Source: Treponema denticola (lineage in GTDB: Bacteria; Spirochaetota; Spirochaetia; Treponematales; Treponemataceae). Taken from it: a stretch of 64,000 nt of DNA. The translations under genes were made by a program, and so were the position numbers. The stretch is taken from positions 372,001 to 436,000 of the forward strand of contig NZ_CP038800.1 in NCBI RefSeq assembly GCF_024400535.1, written 5' to 3'. The stretch's first letter is position 1. Each line of letters starts with the position of its first letter. The notes beneath the pieces are model-generated. The model was not told where the DNA came from, searched no databases, and saw only the letters and a list, made by a program, of their open reading frames with translations. Below, in pieces: positions 8,569 through 16,870 of this stretch.

Positions 8569-9468
8569 TTACCTGTTTCCCGAAGCGTATTCGCCCATAT
8601 TAATGTCTATGACTTCTCTTATCGGCTGTATGAGGGAATTTTCGTATTGCACTTTCCATTTTATATCTGAATTCATATTGCCGTCCGTAATGCCTGCTAT
8701 TGTATTTCCGTCTTCTATCGGATTATCATTATCATAAATGTAGGATAAAACATTATATGCGTGGTTTACAACGTCATTCGGGTTCAAGCCGTGAAAATGA
8801 TATTGAACATCAGGTAAAAATAAGGTGCTCATACCGAGTGAATCGACCAGCATATCGTTTGTTCCTTGAATATTAAAAAAACGGATATTGACTGCATAAT
8901 GGAGGAAGCGCATTTCTTTGGGCAATGTGCAGTTTAGAATATCTTCTCTCGTCAGCATTTTTTTAGATATTTCGAAAACTACTGCTTTGCAAGACGGATA
9001 TATGTTTACTAATGCTTCAACATAATTTACCAGCATTTCCGCTCTTTCTTTATAATCTAAACCGGCAGCCAACATATCCGTTGCCATTACTTGATATTTA
9101 CAAGTTTCCAGAATTTCGCTGCCGTTCGGGCAATTCCATAATTGTGTAGCTGAAACATCATCCATAATCGGTTTTTCAATTTCAGAACAGTTCATAATAA
9201 TGAGCTGCGGAGGCACATTTAGTTTTTCCTTTTCATAGTGCACGGAATATTTTTGGGGAGCAAAACCCGCCATATTACCGTCATAACAAAAACAATCCGT
9301 TTCGCCTAAATGTTCACACATAATTTTATGTATATGCTCTTTTTCGGGCATTTCACATTTTTCTTCCATAAGTAAATGAATCATAAAAACCATACCCGGA
9401 CGGTCGGCAGTTTGACTCATATCCTGTTTGAGAATCTTGTCTTCTCCATTTGATTTTTTTTCTTTCAT
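8569..9468 (-). CDS. DUF4261 domain protein
   Basis: This 299-residue soluble protein matches the DUF4261 pattern as I recall it. An early strand-helix (GMVFMIHLLMEEKCEMPEKE) leads into the conserved block GLDYKERAEMLVNYVEALV, then YPSCKAVVFE. The C-terminal part contains HFHGLNPNDVVNHAYNVLSY and a charged tail. The biochemical function of DUF4261 is unknown to me. The gene often sits in strings of immunity-like genes, as here. GAGAGG stands 8 bases before the ATG. It lies 15 bases upstream of the ankyrin gene and is likely co-transcribed with it. Confidence 0.72.
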   Translation of the reverse strand: MKEKKSNGEDKILKQDMSQTADRPGMVFMIHLLMEEKCEMPEKEHIHKIMCEHLGETDCFCYDGNMAGFAPQKYSVHYEKEKLNVPPQLIIMNCSEIEKPIMDDVSATQLWNCPNGSEILETCKYQVMATDMLAAGLDYKERAEMLVNYVEALVNIYPSCKAVVFEISKKMLTREDILNCTLPKEMRFLHYAVNIRFFNIQGTNDMLVDSLGMSTLFLPDVQYHFHGLNPNDVVNHAYNVLSYIYDNDNPIEDGNTIAGITDGNMNSDIKWKVQYENSLIQPIREVIDINMGEYASGNR

Positions 9469-9546
9469 AGTATTACCTCTCTTTTAATCTGAAATTGATT
9501 CATATATTTTTTCCCTCCACATAGTATGGGTATCGTGTGTCAAAAA

Positions 9547-10821
9547 TTAATTTTTCAAACATCCTATAGGTACTATAAAAATACCATCTTCTCGTTTATA
9601 TGCAAACTCGCCTATTCCAATAACTATCATCAAAAAAGAAGGAGCAGGCATTTTTGATGTATCAATTTTATTTGACAACGATTTTAAGTTTTCCGCTGCA
9701 TCTTCAATAAATTTTTGGCCGCCCAGTTTAATTTCTGCTAAACCATATCTGCCGTTTTTTAGATGAATTACCGTATCACATTCCAAACCTGATTTATCCC
9801 TATAATGTAAAACATTACCTCCAATACTTTCTGCATATACTCGAAGATCTCTTACACACAGCGTTTCAAATAGCAGCCCCATTGTGTTTAAATCATTAGT
9901 CAAATCTTTTGGTCCAATTCCAAGAGCGGCGACCGCTATTGAAGGATCTACATAGTATCTTGTATCGGAAGTTCTGATTGATGTTTTTGATCTTAAATTA
10001 GGATTCCACGAAGGCATATCTTCGACCACAAAAATATTTTTTAGTGCGTTAATATAGGATGCAATAGTGTCTTCATTTAAAGATTCCGTATCATTTGAAA
10101 TTATATCATCCCTCAGCATAGTGTTGGAAATTTGTGTTCCTTGATTTCTTGCAAAAGACCTCATCAATCTTTTTACTCTTTCCGGATTTTTACTCACACC
10201 ATCAGCTCTATTAATATCGGATTTTATGACTGCTTCATAGTAATCTTCAGCTTGGAGTAATGCCGGTTTTTCCTTCATTCCAACGGCATAAGGCCACCCT
10301 CCTCTGCAAATTAAAAAAGCCAATTTTTCTATACTTAAATTATTCATACCGTCTATCACATTAGGATTTTCAAAAAGTTGATTTAAACTTACTTCTCCTG
10401 TTGAATCTCCTGATTCAAATAAAGACATGGGTCTCATCATTAACCATGTAAAGCGTCCTGTTCCCGAATGAGTTATTTCCCTTGATTCTATCGGTACTGC
10501 CGAACCTGTAAGTATAAATTGTCCTTCTTCACCTCTTGTATCAACCTCATATCTTGCTGCATCCCATAGCTTTGGTGCTATCTGCCATTCGTCAATAAGT
10601 CTTGGGGCCTTACCTTTTAGCAATCTTCCGGGGTCTATTTCAGACATTTGGATATTTGTTTCTCTTTTGCTTGGTTCATCCATTCTCAATATACTGCCTG
10701 CGACTTGCATTGCTGTTGTGGTTTTTCCGCACCATTTAGGGCCTTCAATAACAACAGCTCCTTTTGACTCAAGTTTGTCTTTTAACATATCGTCTACTAT
10801 GCGGGCTCTATATTCTTTCAT
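9547..10821 (-). CDS. AAA ATPase with DUF4143 C-terminal domain
   Basis: This is a 424-residue protein. Walker A GPKWCGKTT is at residues 27-35, followed by the AAA_14 features DEWQ (Walker B-like) and ILTGSA (sensor 1-like). The C-terminal DUF4143 region contains a PD-(D/E)XK-like core: ECD in the first strand and AEIKLG in the next. This is a widespread bacterial family of unknown substrate, often horizontally acquired. It has its own promoter (TTGCCA, 17 bases, CATAAT) overlapped by three 23-bp-spaced direct repeats, so expression is probably controlled by a repeat-binding protein, perhaps itself. Confidence 0.9.
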   Translation of the reverse strand: MKEYRARIVDDMLKDKLESKGAVVIEGPKWCGKTTTAMQVAGSILRMDEPSKRETNIQMSEIDPGRLLKGKAPRLIDEWQIAPKLWDAARYEVDTRGEEGQFILTGSAVPIESREITHSGTGRFTWLMMRPMSLFESGDSTGEVSLNQLFENPNVIDGMNNLSIEKLAFLICRGGWPYAVGMKEKPALLQAEDYYEAVIKSDINRADGVSKNPERVKRLMRSFARNQGTQISNTMLRDDIISNDTESLNEDTIASYINALKNIFVVEDMPSWNPNLRSKTSIRTSDTRYYVDPSIAVAALGIGPKDLTNDLNTMGLLFETLCVRDLRVYAESIGGNVLHYRDKSGLECDTVIHLKNGRYGLAEIKLGGQKFIEDAAENLKSLSNKIDTSKMPAPSFLMIVIGIGEFAYKREDGIFIVPIGCLKN

Positions 10822-10841
10822 TAAGCTTTACCTCTGCATAT

Positions 10842-10923
10842 ATTATGTCATTTTTTCGGCGTTTTGGCAATATTTTTTTCGGCATTTTGGTTGAAAATTC
10901 TTCGGCGTTTTGGCAGTTATTTT
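10842..10923 (-). promoter_or_regulatory. Promoter with three 23-bp direct repeats (operator-like)
   Basis: The 13-base core TTCGGCRTTTTGG occurs at 10855-10867, 10878-10890 and 10901-10913, exactly 23 bases apart. On the minus strand a promoter reads TTGCCA (10870-10865), a 17-base spacer and CATAAT (10847-10842), about 20 bases before the ATPase start at 10821. The promoter-proximal repeat lies in and just after the -35 box. The spacing of about two helical turns places the sites on nearly the same DNA face. Confidence 0.7.
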
Positions 10924-10980
10924 GCATCCATTTCAAGTAACGGTGGTGGTGTTTTTCCTAATTTGAGCGATTCGGTTGTT

Positions 10981-11454
10981 TTATTTTACTACAATCCATT
11001 TTCCGTCACGTTTTGAACCGATCCTTTCTATTATGTTTTTTTCTTGTAAAGTTTTAAAAGTCCTTTCAATTGTTCTTTTGGAAACTTCTATTTTTTCTGC
11101 AAGATCAGCGGAAGTATAGCTTGGTTTTTCTATTAACAGTTCAATTACTCTTTTTTCTGTTTTATTCAAACCGACATTTTTATTTGTCAACACAGTCATA
11201 ACTTCTTTTTCAAATGGAATTATGCAGCGGATATAGTTACTTTCAATTTCAAAAACCTTTTTTCCATACTTTTCAACAATTGTCGGGATTCCATGCCCCG
11301 TATGTTCTGTCAGACCCATAGTTAGAAAAATCCTCATCAATGTTGCATTCCTCGGTTTACTGATACCCGCGAAAAATTGTTTCTTAGTTAAGCCGTTTGG
11401 AAGACCTCCGTGTGACAATATTTCAAGTCTGTCGTTATACATAGATATTTGCGG
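10981..11454 (-). pseudogene. 5'-truncated AlbA/ATP-binding-type regulator (C-terminal part)
   Basis: The frame (ATG 11442) encodes 153 residues and opens with MYNDRLEILSHGGLPNGL, then FAGISKPRNATLMRIF and GLTEHTGHGIPTIVEKYG. This is the characteristic middle-to-C-terminal part of 'putative DNA binding/ATP-binding' regulators with an N-terminal AlbA_2 domain and a GHKL-like module. It ends in a helix-turn-helix (YTSADLAEKIEVSKRTIERTFKTL). Full members have several hundred residues. Here the homologous sequence starts abruptly (Q-I-S just before the Met, with TAA two codons earlier), so the N-terminal domains are missing. A residual peptide with an intact winged helix could still be made. Confidence 0.7.
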
Positions 11455-11602
11455 TTACAAACGCGTTTAACTCCTTAATTTTAAATTATATTAAACATTT
11501 GAATGTACATTAAATTTATAAGTATCGTCTTCATTATCACATTTTGTCAAATTATTATTTATGTTGTTAATTCTCCGATATACTGCATTATCATCTCCTC
11601 CG

Positions 11603-12142
11603 TTATTTTTTTTCTCCGATAAAATCAATTACATCTGACCAACCGTCATTTTTTGCATCATAAGTCCAGCGTTTATCCGTCAAAGATTCAAGGTCATCAA
11701 TGCTTTTATGCAAAGCCTCGGACATTTCTTTTCTCTTATCTGCAGGAACCGAATTTAAATATGTATCGCTTATTTTGAATCTGACATTTTGAAGAAAATT
11801 GACCGTATCTACATAGGTACTCGAATCTTCAAAAACCGTATTTTCAGGGAAACATTTTATCACATTTTCAAAGGCTGTTTTCATATCGGATAATTTTAAT
11901 GCTGCCAATGTGCCGGGAACATAACGGATAAGCTGAGGATAATTACAGATAAATTCCCACCAACCGTCACCCTTCCAATTTCCTATGATGTTAACGGCAA
12001 TATGAAAAAGAAATAAGTCTTCATCGGTTTGATTTTTAATTTCTTCTATTTCTCCGATTTCCCATAGTTTATCCGACACTTCTGCAAAGAAGCTTTCATT
12101 AAAATTTTTTTGACTTTTAATCAATTCTTTCAGTGTAAGCAT
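11603..12142 (-). CDS. DMP19/DUF4375-like protein
   Basis: This 179-residue, all-helical-looking soluble protein contains the block FHIAVNIIGNWKGDGWWEFI, then YVPGTLAALKLSDMKTAFENVI. It recalls the DMP19/DUF4375 family, with helices around an N-x-x-x-G-D-G-W/F-x-x-F motif; the family call is tentative. Some members of this family are immunity-like. AGGAG precedes the ATG. It is followed upstream on the same strand by the frameshifted Imm26-like gene, so the genes probably form one transcription unit reading leftward. Confidence 0.55.
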   Translation of the reverse strand: MLTLKELIKSQKNFNESFFAEVSDKLWEIGEIEEIKNQTDEDLFLFHIAVNIIGNWKGDGWWEFICNYPQLIRYVPGTLAALKLSDMKTAFENVIKCFPENTVFEDSSTYVDTVNFLQNVRFKISDTYLNSVPADKRKEMSEALHKSIDDLESLTDKRWTYDAKNDGWSDVIDFIGEKK

Positions 12143-12157
12143 TTTATTTCTCCTGTT

Positions 12158-12707
12158 TTAATATTTCAAAACATCAAATCCTAGTTTCTTTAAATTGCTC
12201 ATTTGTTTTTGTTGATGTTCTGCGGTGCCGGTTAGAACATCACTGTAAATTTCACTTGCGGGCCAATCATCGTAATAATTATTGAGGAACTGAGGGATTT
12301 TTTCATACATAGGTTGAATGATTGAAATAAAGCCCTGTTTAAGGCATTGAATATAAGTTTTTTTCATCAAGTATTTCAGTATGGCCGTATTTGTCAAATG
12401 AAGTTCGGCGCTTGAGGGCTCCTTCAATGTCCCAAGGTGTAAATACAACTAAATGCAGAGGACGGCTCCAGCGTTCAATATCCGTTTTATCGGGCGAAGG
12501 AAAAAGCTTTTTCCAAAAGCCTCGTTTTACTGCATAACTACCGGTAGAAATATACAGACGGTACGGTGTATCCTCAAATGCTTCTTCTGATATTTCACCG
12601 GAAAGGGGGGCGAATACTCCGTATAAATCGCAATTTAAAAGGCGGGCATAATAGGATTTTTCGCCTGCATCTATTTCGTAAATTGCGCCAAGTTCGTATC
12701 GTGCCAT
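12158..12707 (-). pseudogene. Imm26-like gene interrupted at an A7 tract
   Basis: Starting at ATG 12707 (good GGGAGG site), the frame reads MARYELGAIYEIDAGEKSYY and continues to 12339. A second frame, open from 12448 to 12158, continues the protein (QCLKQGFISIIQP ... SNLKKLGFDVLKY). The two join naturally at a run of seven A (minus strand) at 12364-12358, giving about 182 residues. The N-terminal strands resemble Imm26-type immunity proteins. The shift could be a true mutation, slippage-based on/off switching, or a sequencing error. The adjacent gene has the same kind of lesion. Confidence 0.65.
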
Positions 12708-12760
12708 TTCATACCTCCCATAAAAACTTTTTGCAAGGATTAGCAAATCTTGAAAAAAGC

Positions 12761-13250
12761 TTAACTTTCCCCGAATATTCGGGAAAAGAGTTTTTTCATT
12801 TCTCTTGCATATTTGACCGCACCCGGAATACGCAGCCTTTTATAATAATCTGCTAAAATTTCAGGATGATTTTTTTAATATATCGAATTCCACCATATAC
12901 ATGGCTAAACATGACTTTGTATATTTGCCGACTGAAATAAGTTTTGATTTTTCATCTTCATCAAGTTCTTCTTCCGGAGCAAATTCGCCGTCAGGATATT
13001 CATCCGGCGTATCATTACTGTACTTCCAAAATTCTTTTGTCCAAAGAACAATATCGCTTTTATTTTCTTTGATTAGATGCAAATACCATTCGGCCAGTTC
13101 TTTTTCGGTAGATAATTTACAAGTAAAACCTTCCAATAAAAATTGACGTTGTTTTAATCTATCATGTAATCGGAAAATTTCAATATCCTTGATTTTTTCT
13201 TCAATACTTGCCGGGTCCGTAAGCCGAATCAGCTCCGAATCATGGAAATC
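12761..13250 (-). pseudogene. Hypothetical gene, 5' end lost at the IS and frameshifted at an A7 tract
   Basis: The coding-like sequence begins next to the transposase stop codon (KIDFHDSELIRLTDPASIEE). It runs through an acidic linker (about 13 Asp/Glu) to FDILKK, where the first frame stops at 12861. Shifting frame in the seven-A run at 12876-12870 continues the protein as NHPEILADYYKRLRIPGAV and on to LFSRIFGES, ending at 12761. It has no start codon or ribosome site of its own, so the N-terminus was probably removed by the insertion. I do not recognise the family. Confidence 0.6.
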
Positions 13251-14520
13251 AATTTTGTAATATTTTTTTGATAAAAGATATATCCATGAGAGCTTTAAAC
13301 ATAATGTGTGACAAAGAAGATTTAGGTGCATTTTTTTGTTTGTATCGCGAGACCAAATTTAACGCCACTTTCCGTCCTATGTTCAAGGCTTGTTGTAGAT
13401 TTTTATCTAAAAGCCGACAAAAGTCTTCTCTAAAATGAACATCTAATAACCAATGCATGGTTTCTACAACCCATTCTTTTCTTGCTATATCCAATAGCTG
13501 TTGAGCTGTAAGTTTTCTGCTCGAAATATAATAATGCCATTCATCACTCTTTCCTTTCTTACTCTTAAACTCTGAATGAATAGCTCCAATACAGCTTAAC
13601 CCCTCCCATTCATCTGTATTATCCATCCAACCTAAATTAGTTGTGCAAAAGGCTGTTTGCTTTTCAACTCTTTCACGATTTTTTTCACTTTTACAAGCCG
13701 TGTCCATTTGTTTTCTTAGAATTTCATCTTGAACATATTCTTCAATATCCGCTTTTAATAAAGGCTGGTTCCCTTTTACCGACAGTAAATAGTCCCCTTT
13801 TCCTTCTTTTATGATTTTTGCCGTTTCTTTTTGACAATTTAAGGCATCTGCAACGATTATATGCCCTTTTATATTAAGATTTTTTATAAGAGCTTGAACG
13901 GTTGGTATCTCGTTTGTCTTTCCTTTAACACATTTTTGTGCCAATGTTATACCGAATTCTGCAACTTGTGCAGAGACTATGTGCAGCGGACTTTCATAGC
14001 TGCTCATTTTATCTGTTGAACGGATAGTTTTTCCGTCTATCGCTATTGTAAGAGGTTTTTCTGTACCGTATTCTTTAATAAGAGCTTCAGCCATATTCAT
14101 AAAACATTCGTTTAATGAGTCTATGTTTATCAATTTAAGTAGACAGGTTAGCCAATAATAGCAAGGTATTTTCTCTATTCCGAATTCTTTACGAAGTTTT
14201 TCTTTTATAATATCTTCAGTTGCCCACTCGTGTATCTCTCTAATATTTTTACGTCCACAAAGAAGTCCAAGTAGTAATATTTTTAAAGCTTCCTTTACGC
14301 TGTAAAAATATCCGTCGTGATTGCTAATTATTTTGATGTCGTTAAAGTAATCAAATATATTTTCTATTTCCATACCTACATTATCGGCAGTTTTTAGTAA
14401 AATTGATTTCCGTGGCTCCGAATAGATTTCGCTATCTAAAAATTCTTTTAAAGTATTTGTTTCTTTTGCCATGTAAAAGCCCTTCACCAATTAAATATTG
14501 TTTATATTATATCATTTTTA
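13235..14520 (-). mobile_element. ISAs1-like insertion sequence, ends unresolved
   Basis: The element consists of the single transposase gene plus short flanks. I could not find convincing terminal inverted repeats or a target-site duplication by eye, so the coordinates are approximate. The left flank abuts the 5'-truncated hypothetical gene. The right flank carries the promoter region of the plus-strand genes. Confidence 0.5.
13249..14472 (-). CDS. ISAs1 (H-repeat) family transposase
   Basis: This is a 407-residue DDE transposase from ATG 14472, chosen because AAGGG lies 8 bases upstream. The catalytic residues are in place: D146 in AIDGKTIRS, D209 in VADALNCQKE and E337 in WVVETMHWLLDVHF. 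The LLSVKGNQPLL motif typical of ISAs1 lies between them. Length and motifs look full, so the enzyme may be active. It sits exactly where the island changes direction: genes to the left are on minus, genes to the right on plus. Confidence 0.92.
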   Translation of the reverse strand: MAKETNTLKEFLDSEIYSEPRKSILLKTADNVGMEIENIFDYFNDIKIISNHDGYFYSVKEALKILLLGLLCGRKNIREIHEWATEDIIKEKLRKEFGIEKIPCYYWLTCLLKLINIDSLNECFMNMAEALIKEYGTEKPLTIAIDGKTIRSTDKMSSYESPLHIVSAQVAEFGITLAQKCVKGKTNEIPTVQALIKNLNIKGHIIVADALNCQKETAKIIKEGKGDYLLSVKGNQPLLKADIEEYVQDEILRKQMDTACKSEKNRERVEKQTAFCTTNLGWMDNTDEWEGLSCIGAIHSEFKSKKGKSDEWHYYISSRKLTAQQLLDIARKEWVVETMHWLLDVHFREDFCRLLDKNLQQALNIGRKVALNLVSRYKQKNAPKSSLSHIMFKALMDISFIKKILQN

Positions 14521-14652
14521 ATCGGGATTTTCTATATATCAGAGTAGTTGTTTTTATATTTTTACTATATAGAAAAATACCGTAAAATCATGTATAATTT
14601 GATAAAGTAAAACCGGATATGACTTATGTTCGGATTAGGAGAGAGGAAATAA

Positions 14653-15285
14653 ATGACCACTAAAAAATTTGCTCAATATATAGAAAAACAATGCAAGGGA
14701 ATAAATAATTTTTCACTGGAAGCCATTTTTGAAGAGTATATTGTACTTGTCTCAGGGAAACGAATCGGAGTACTGTATCAGGAAAAATTTTATGTCCTTT
14801 ATGCACCGACTTTTGAAAAAACTGAAAATATATTGTCTTGTTTTAAACCGATAAATTTATTTAATTGGAAGTATTATCAATTTATTGGAGTTACAAATCT
14901 TGAAGATAAGGAGAACCTTGAAAAAATCATAAATTATGTCTACCATGAATTATATTTTCTAAAAGAAGTTGTCATTGATATAGGATTTTTATTTCAAAGT
15001 TATAGAGGCTATCCCGAAACTATTTATAAACTATATGAAGAAAATCTTACATTTCTTAATTTTGCCTATGAAAAAAAGCTGATAAAGGAAAATCCTGTAG
15101 ACAGAGGAGGCCGAATTATAAAACTCTTATATACGAATCTCGATTTAACCGAAGCCGGACAGAAAATTTTATATGGCTTATATAATAAATGGCTGACCTA
15201 TACGGATAAAAATGATGCCGATTCTTTAAAAAGAGCACGGAATATAAAACAATTGGAGAAATATTATCAAAAACTGGTTGGATAA
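14653..15285 (+). CDS. Hypothetical protein with TfoX-N-like start
   Basis: This is a 210-residue soluble protein. Residues about 20-50 (FEEYIVLVSGKRIGVLYQEKFYVL) recall the first strands of TfoX N-terminal domains. The rest is helical (VVIDIGFLFQSYRGYPETIYK ... LTEAGQKILYGLYNKWL) and unrecognised. It has a GGAGAGAGG ribosome site. It is the first gene of the plus-strand half of the island. A TATAAT box at 14593-14598 may be its -10, but I see no good -35. Confidence 0.6.
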   Translation: MTTKKFAQYIEKQCKGINNFSLEAIFEEYIVLVSGKRIGVLYQEKFYVLYAPTFEKTENILSCFKPINLFNWKYYQFIGVTNLEDKENLEKIINYVYHELYFLKEVVIDIGFLFQSYRGYPETIYKLYEENLTFLNFAYEKKLIKENPVDRGGRIIKLLYTNLDLTEAGQKILYGLYNKWLTYTDKNDADSLKRARNIKQLEKYYQKLVG

Positions 15286-15295
15286 AAATAGATAG

Positions 15296-15871
15296 ATGAA
15301 CGCGATAATGGATAACTCAAATTTTAATATTCAAGAATGGGTAAATTTAAATTCTTATACCGACAGTAAAGGCTGGAAAGGATATTGCAAAAGAAATAAG
15401 CCTTTTACTATTTTTCGCGCAAATAAAATAGTCGATTATTTTATGCATTTTTTTAGAAAACATACAAATAATATAATAATAGTTTCTAATGTTTTCAAAG
15501 TAAAAGAATATAATCGAAATAACAGCAACATAAACAATTACATAAAATACATAGAAAAATATCTGATTGATTTTGGATATATAAAAACAATGAGTGCTTC
15601 TATTTACGATAATGCTAATTGCCTATCTTTAGGCTTCAAAAAATTTCTCACTACGGATTATGATGTTATAGCTATGTTCTCTTTATTAATGATGATGGAT
15701 GAAGGAATTGACGGGCATTGTTTTTTTGTGTTTGATGAATTAGGATTTATTGCTTATCCTCATGATGATACAGGTTTTGGATTTATACGCATCAAAAATA
15801 CGACAGTTCACTATGAGGATATATTTCTTAAAAATGTATCTCAATTTTCTGATTTTACGAGCATTTGGTGA
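15296..15871 (+). CDS. Hypothetical protein, DUF3885-like C-terminal motif
   Basis: This is a 191-residue protein. ATG 15296 is taken as the start, with another ATG at 15308; neither has a strong ribosome site. It begins 10 bases after the previous stop, so translation may be coupled. The C-terminal half contains HCFFVFDELGFIAYPHDDTG, similar to the 'YPPYDDRG' signature of DUF3885 proteins. The rest is lysine/asparagine-rich. Function is unknown. The context is immunity-like genes. Confidence 0.6.
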   Translation: MNAIMDNSNFNIQEWVNLNSYTDSKGWKGYCKRNKPFTIFRANKIVDYFMHFFRKHTNNIIIVSNVFKVKEYNRNNSNINNYIKYIEKYLIDFGYIKTMSASIYDNANCLSLGFKKFLTTDYDVIAMFSLLMMMDEGIDGHCFFVFDELGFIAYPHDDTGFGFIRIKNTTVHYEDIFLKNVSQFSDFTSIW

Positions 15872-16019
15872 TTATTCTAATTAAAACCGGTAATGTTTTA
15901 GATGTGTTGTTGAGTATGGTGCAAGACATGGTGCATATATAATTAGGTCATTACCGATATTTATGCGGGTAATTTTTGTTCGTGCCAGCTCCAAGTATTC
16001 CATTTCTTAATCTTCTCGA

Positions 16020-16048
16020 TTGACATTATCTTAATAATGGAGTACAAA
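16020..16048 (+). promoter_or_regulatory. Putative promoter of the DUF1877 gene
   Basis: TTGACA at 16020-16025 is followed after 17 bases by TACAAA at 16043-16048, about 55 bases before the gene at 16104. The -35 is perfect and the -10 weak. The preceding stretch 15872-16019 holds no complete gene. Confidence 0.45.
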
Positions 16049-16103
16049 AGACAAGAGTATTCACAAGAATGATAATTTAGATAACAGCTAAGGAGAATTT
16101 GAT

Positions 16104-16601
16104 ATGGGAATGATTGCAAACTATCAACTCATAAGTGATATGGACTTAAAAAAACTTATGACCGAAAAAGATATTGCGGATTTTACGGAAGAACTGCAAG
16201 AAGCCGAAGACTGTATTTTATTCGACATGGATAAAATGTGGGACGTTTTACATTTTGTACTTACCGGTGTTTCAGCAGGAAAGCCGATAGAGGGTAACCC
16301 GCTCAGTGAAGCAATTGTCGGAGTAAATTCTTTCGAAGAATGCGAAGATTTTATCGGATATACAAAAAAGGAAACCATACCATTAATCGTGAAAAAATTA
16401 AATGAAACCGATATTGATTCTCTTTTGGAAAACTTCAGTATGCAAAAATGTAAGGAAAATAAACTGTATCCGAATATCTGGGATTATGAAGATGAAAAAG
16501 AAGAAATTATAGATGAACTTAAATGTGCATTTGCCGGACTTAAAGATTTTTATAACGAAGCAGCCCAAGCAGGTCAAAATGTTTTGGTTTCCATTTATTA
16601 A
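16104..16601 (+). CDS. DUF1877 (YfbM) family protein
   Basis: This is a 165-residue protein with the hallmark N-terminus MGMIANY, then the conserved segment LFDMDKMWDVLHFVLTG. It is a single-domain cytoplasmic family (YfbM) of unknown biochemical function that is frequent among orphan immunity-like genes. AAGGAG is 8 bases upstream. In the same frame, directly after its TAA, comes a further coding-like remnant (16602-16802), so the stop may be recent or the two may have been fused by deletion. Confidence 0.88.
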   Translation: MGMIANYQLISDMDLKKLMTEKDIADFTEELQEAEDCILFDMDKMWDVLHFVLTGVSAGKPIEGNPLSEAIVGVNSFEECEDFIGYTKKETIPLIVKKLNETDIDSLLENFSMQKCKENKLYPNIWDYEDEKEEIIDELKCAFAGLKDFYNEAAQAGQNVLVSIY

Positions 16602-16802
16602 AACAAGAAGCTCAATAACAAATACAAAAACGGCACTATACCGCCGCAGCTATCAAAGCAGCGTGAGAAGCAATCGAGCTACGATATCCGTACATGGAAT
16701 GAAGATCATACCGAATGGAAAGAAGGCGCCGTTATTACCCATAATGAAATGTTTAAATTTCAAAAACTGTTAACGGATTATCTTAAAAAGAGATTGGGAT
16801 AA
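16602..16802 (+). pseudogene. C-terminal remnant, PC4/YdbC-like
   Basis: In frame right after the DUF1877 stop, the DNA encodes 66 residues ending LLTDYLKKRLG. The stretch SSYDIRTWNEDHTEWKEG, then an -FKFQKLLTDYL helix, recalls the end of YdbC/PC4-type single-strand-binding proteins (YDIRDW motif). There is no start codon or ribosome site. A second short frame (ITAFDCEDFEILEFWK, stop at 16853) follows, so 16602-16870 is probably layered gene debris. Confidence 0.45.
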
Positions 16803-16870
16803 AATTACCGCATTTGACTGTGAAGATTTTGAAATATTAGAATTTTGGAAATAAGTTTTAGGAAGAAGTT

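Noticed and set aside
12861-13331. Start of the hypothetical gene at 13331
   Set aside because: The first 27 codons read the transposase coding sequence in another frame, so this Met cannot be the native start.
15872-16019. Possible short peptide (VEYGARHGAYIIRSLP...) before the DUF1877 promoter
   Set aside because: It has no start codon or ribosome site, and it is too short to separate from chance.
16513-16773. 86-codon plus-strand frame overlapping the end of the DUF1877 gene
   Set aside because: Its frame differs from the protein-like remnant at 16602-16802, and its translation is basic and low quality.
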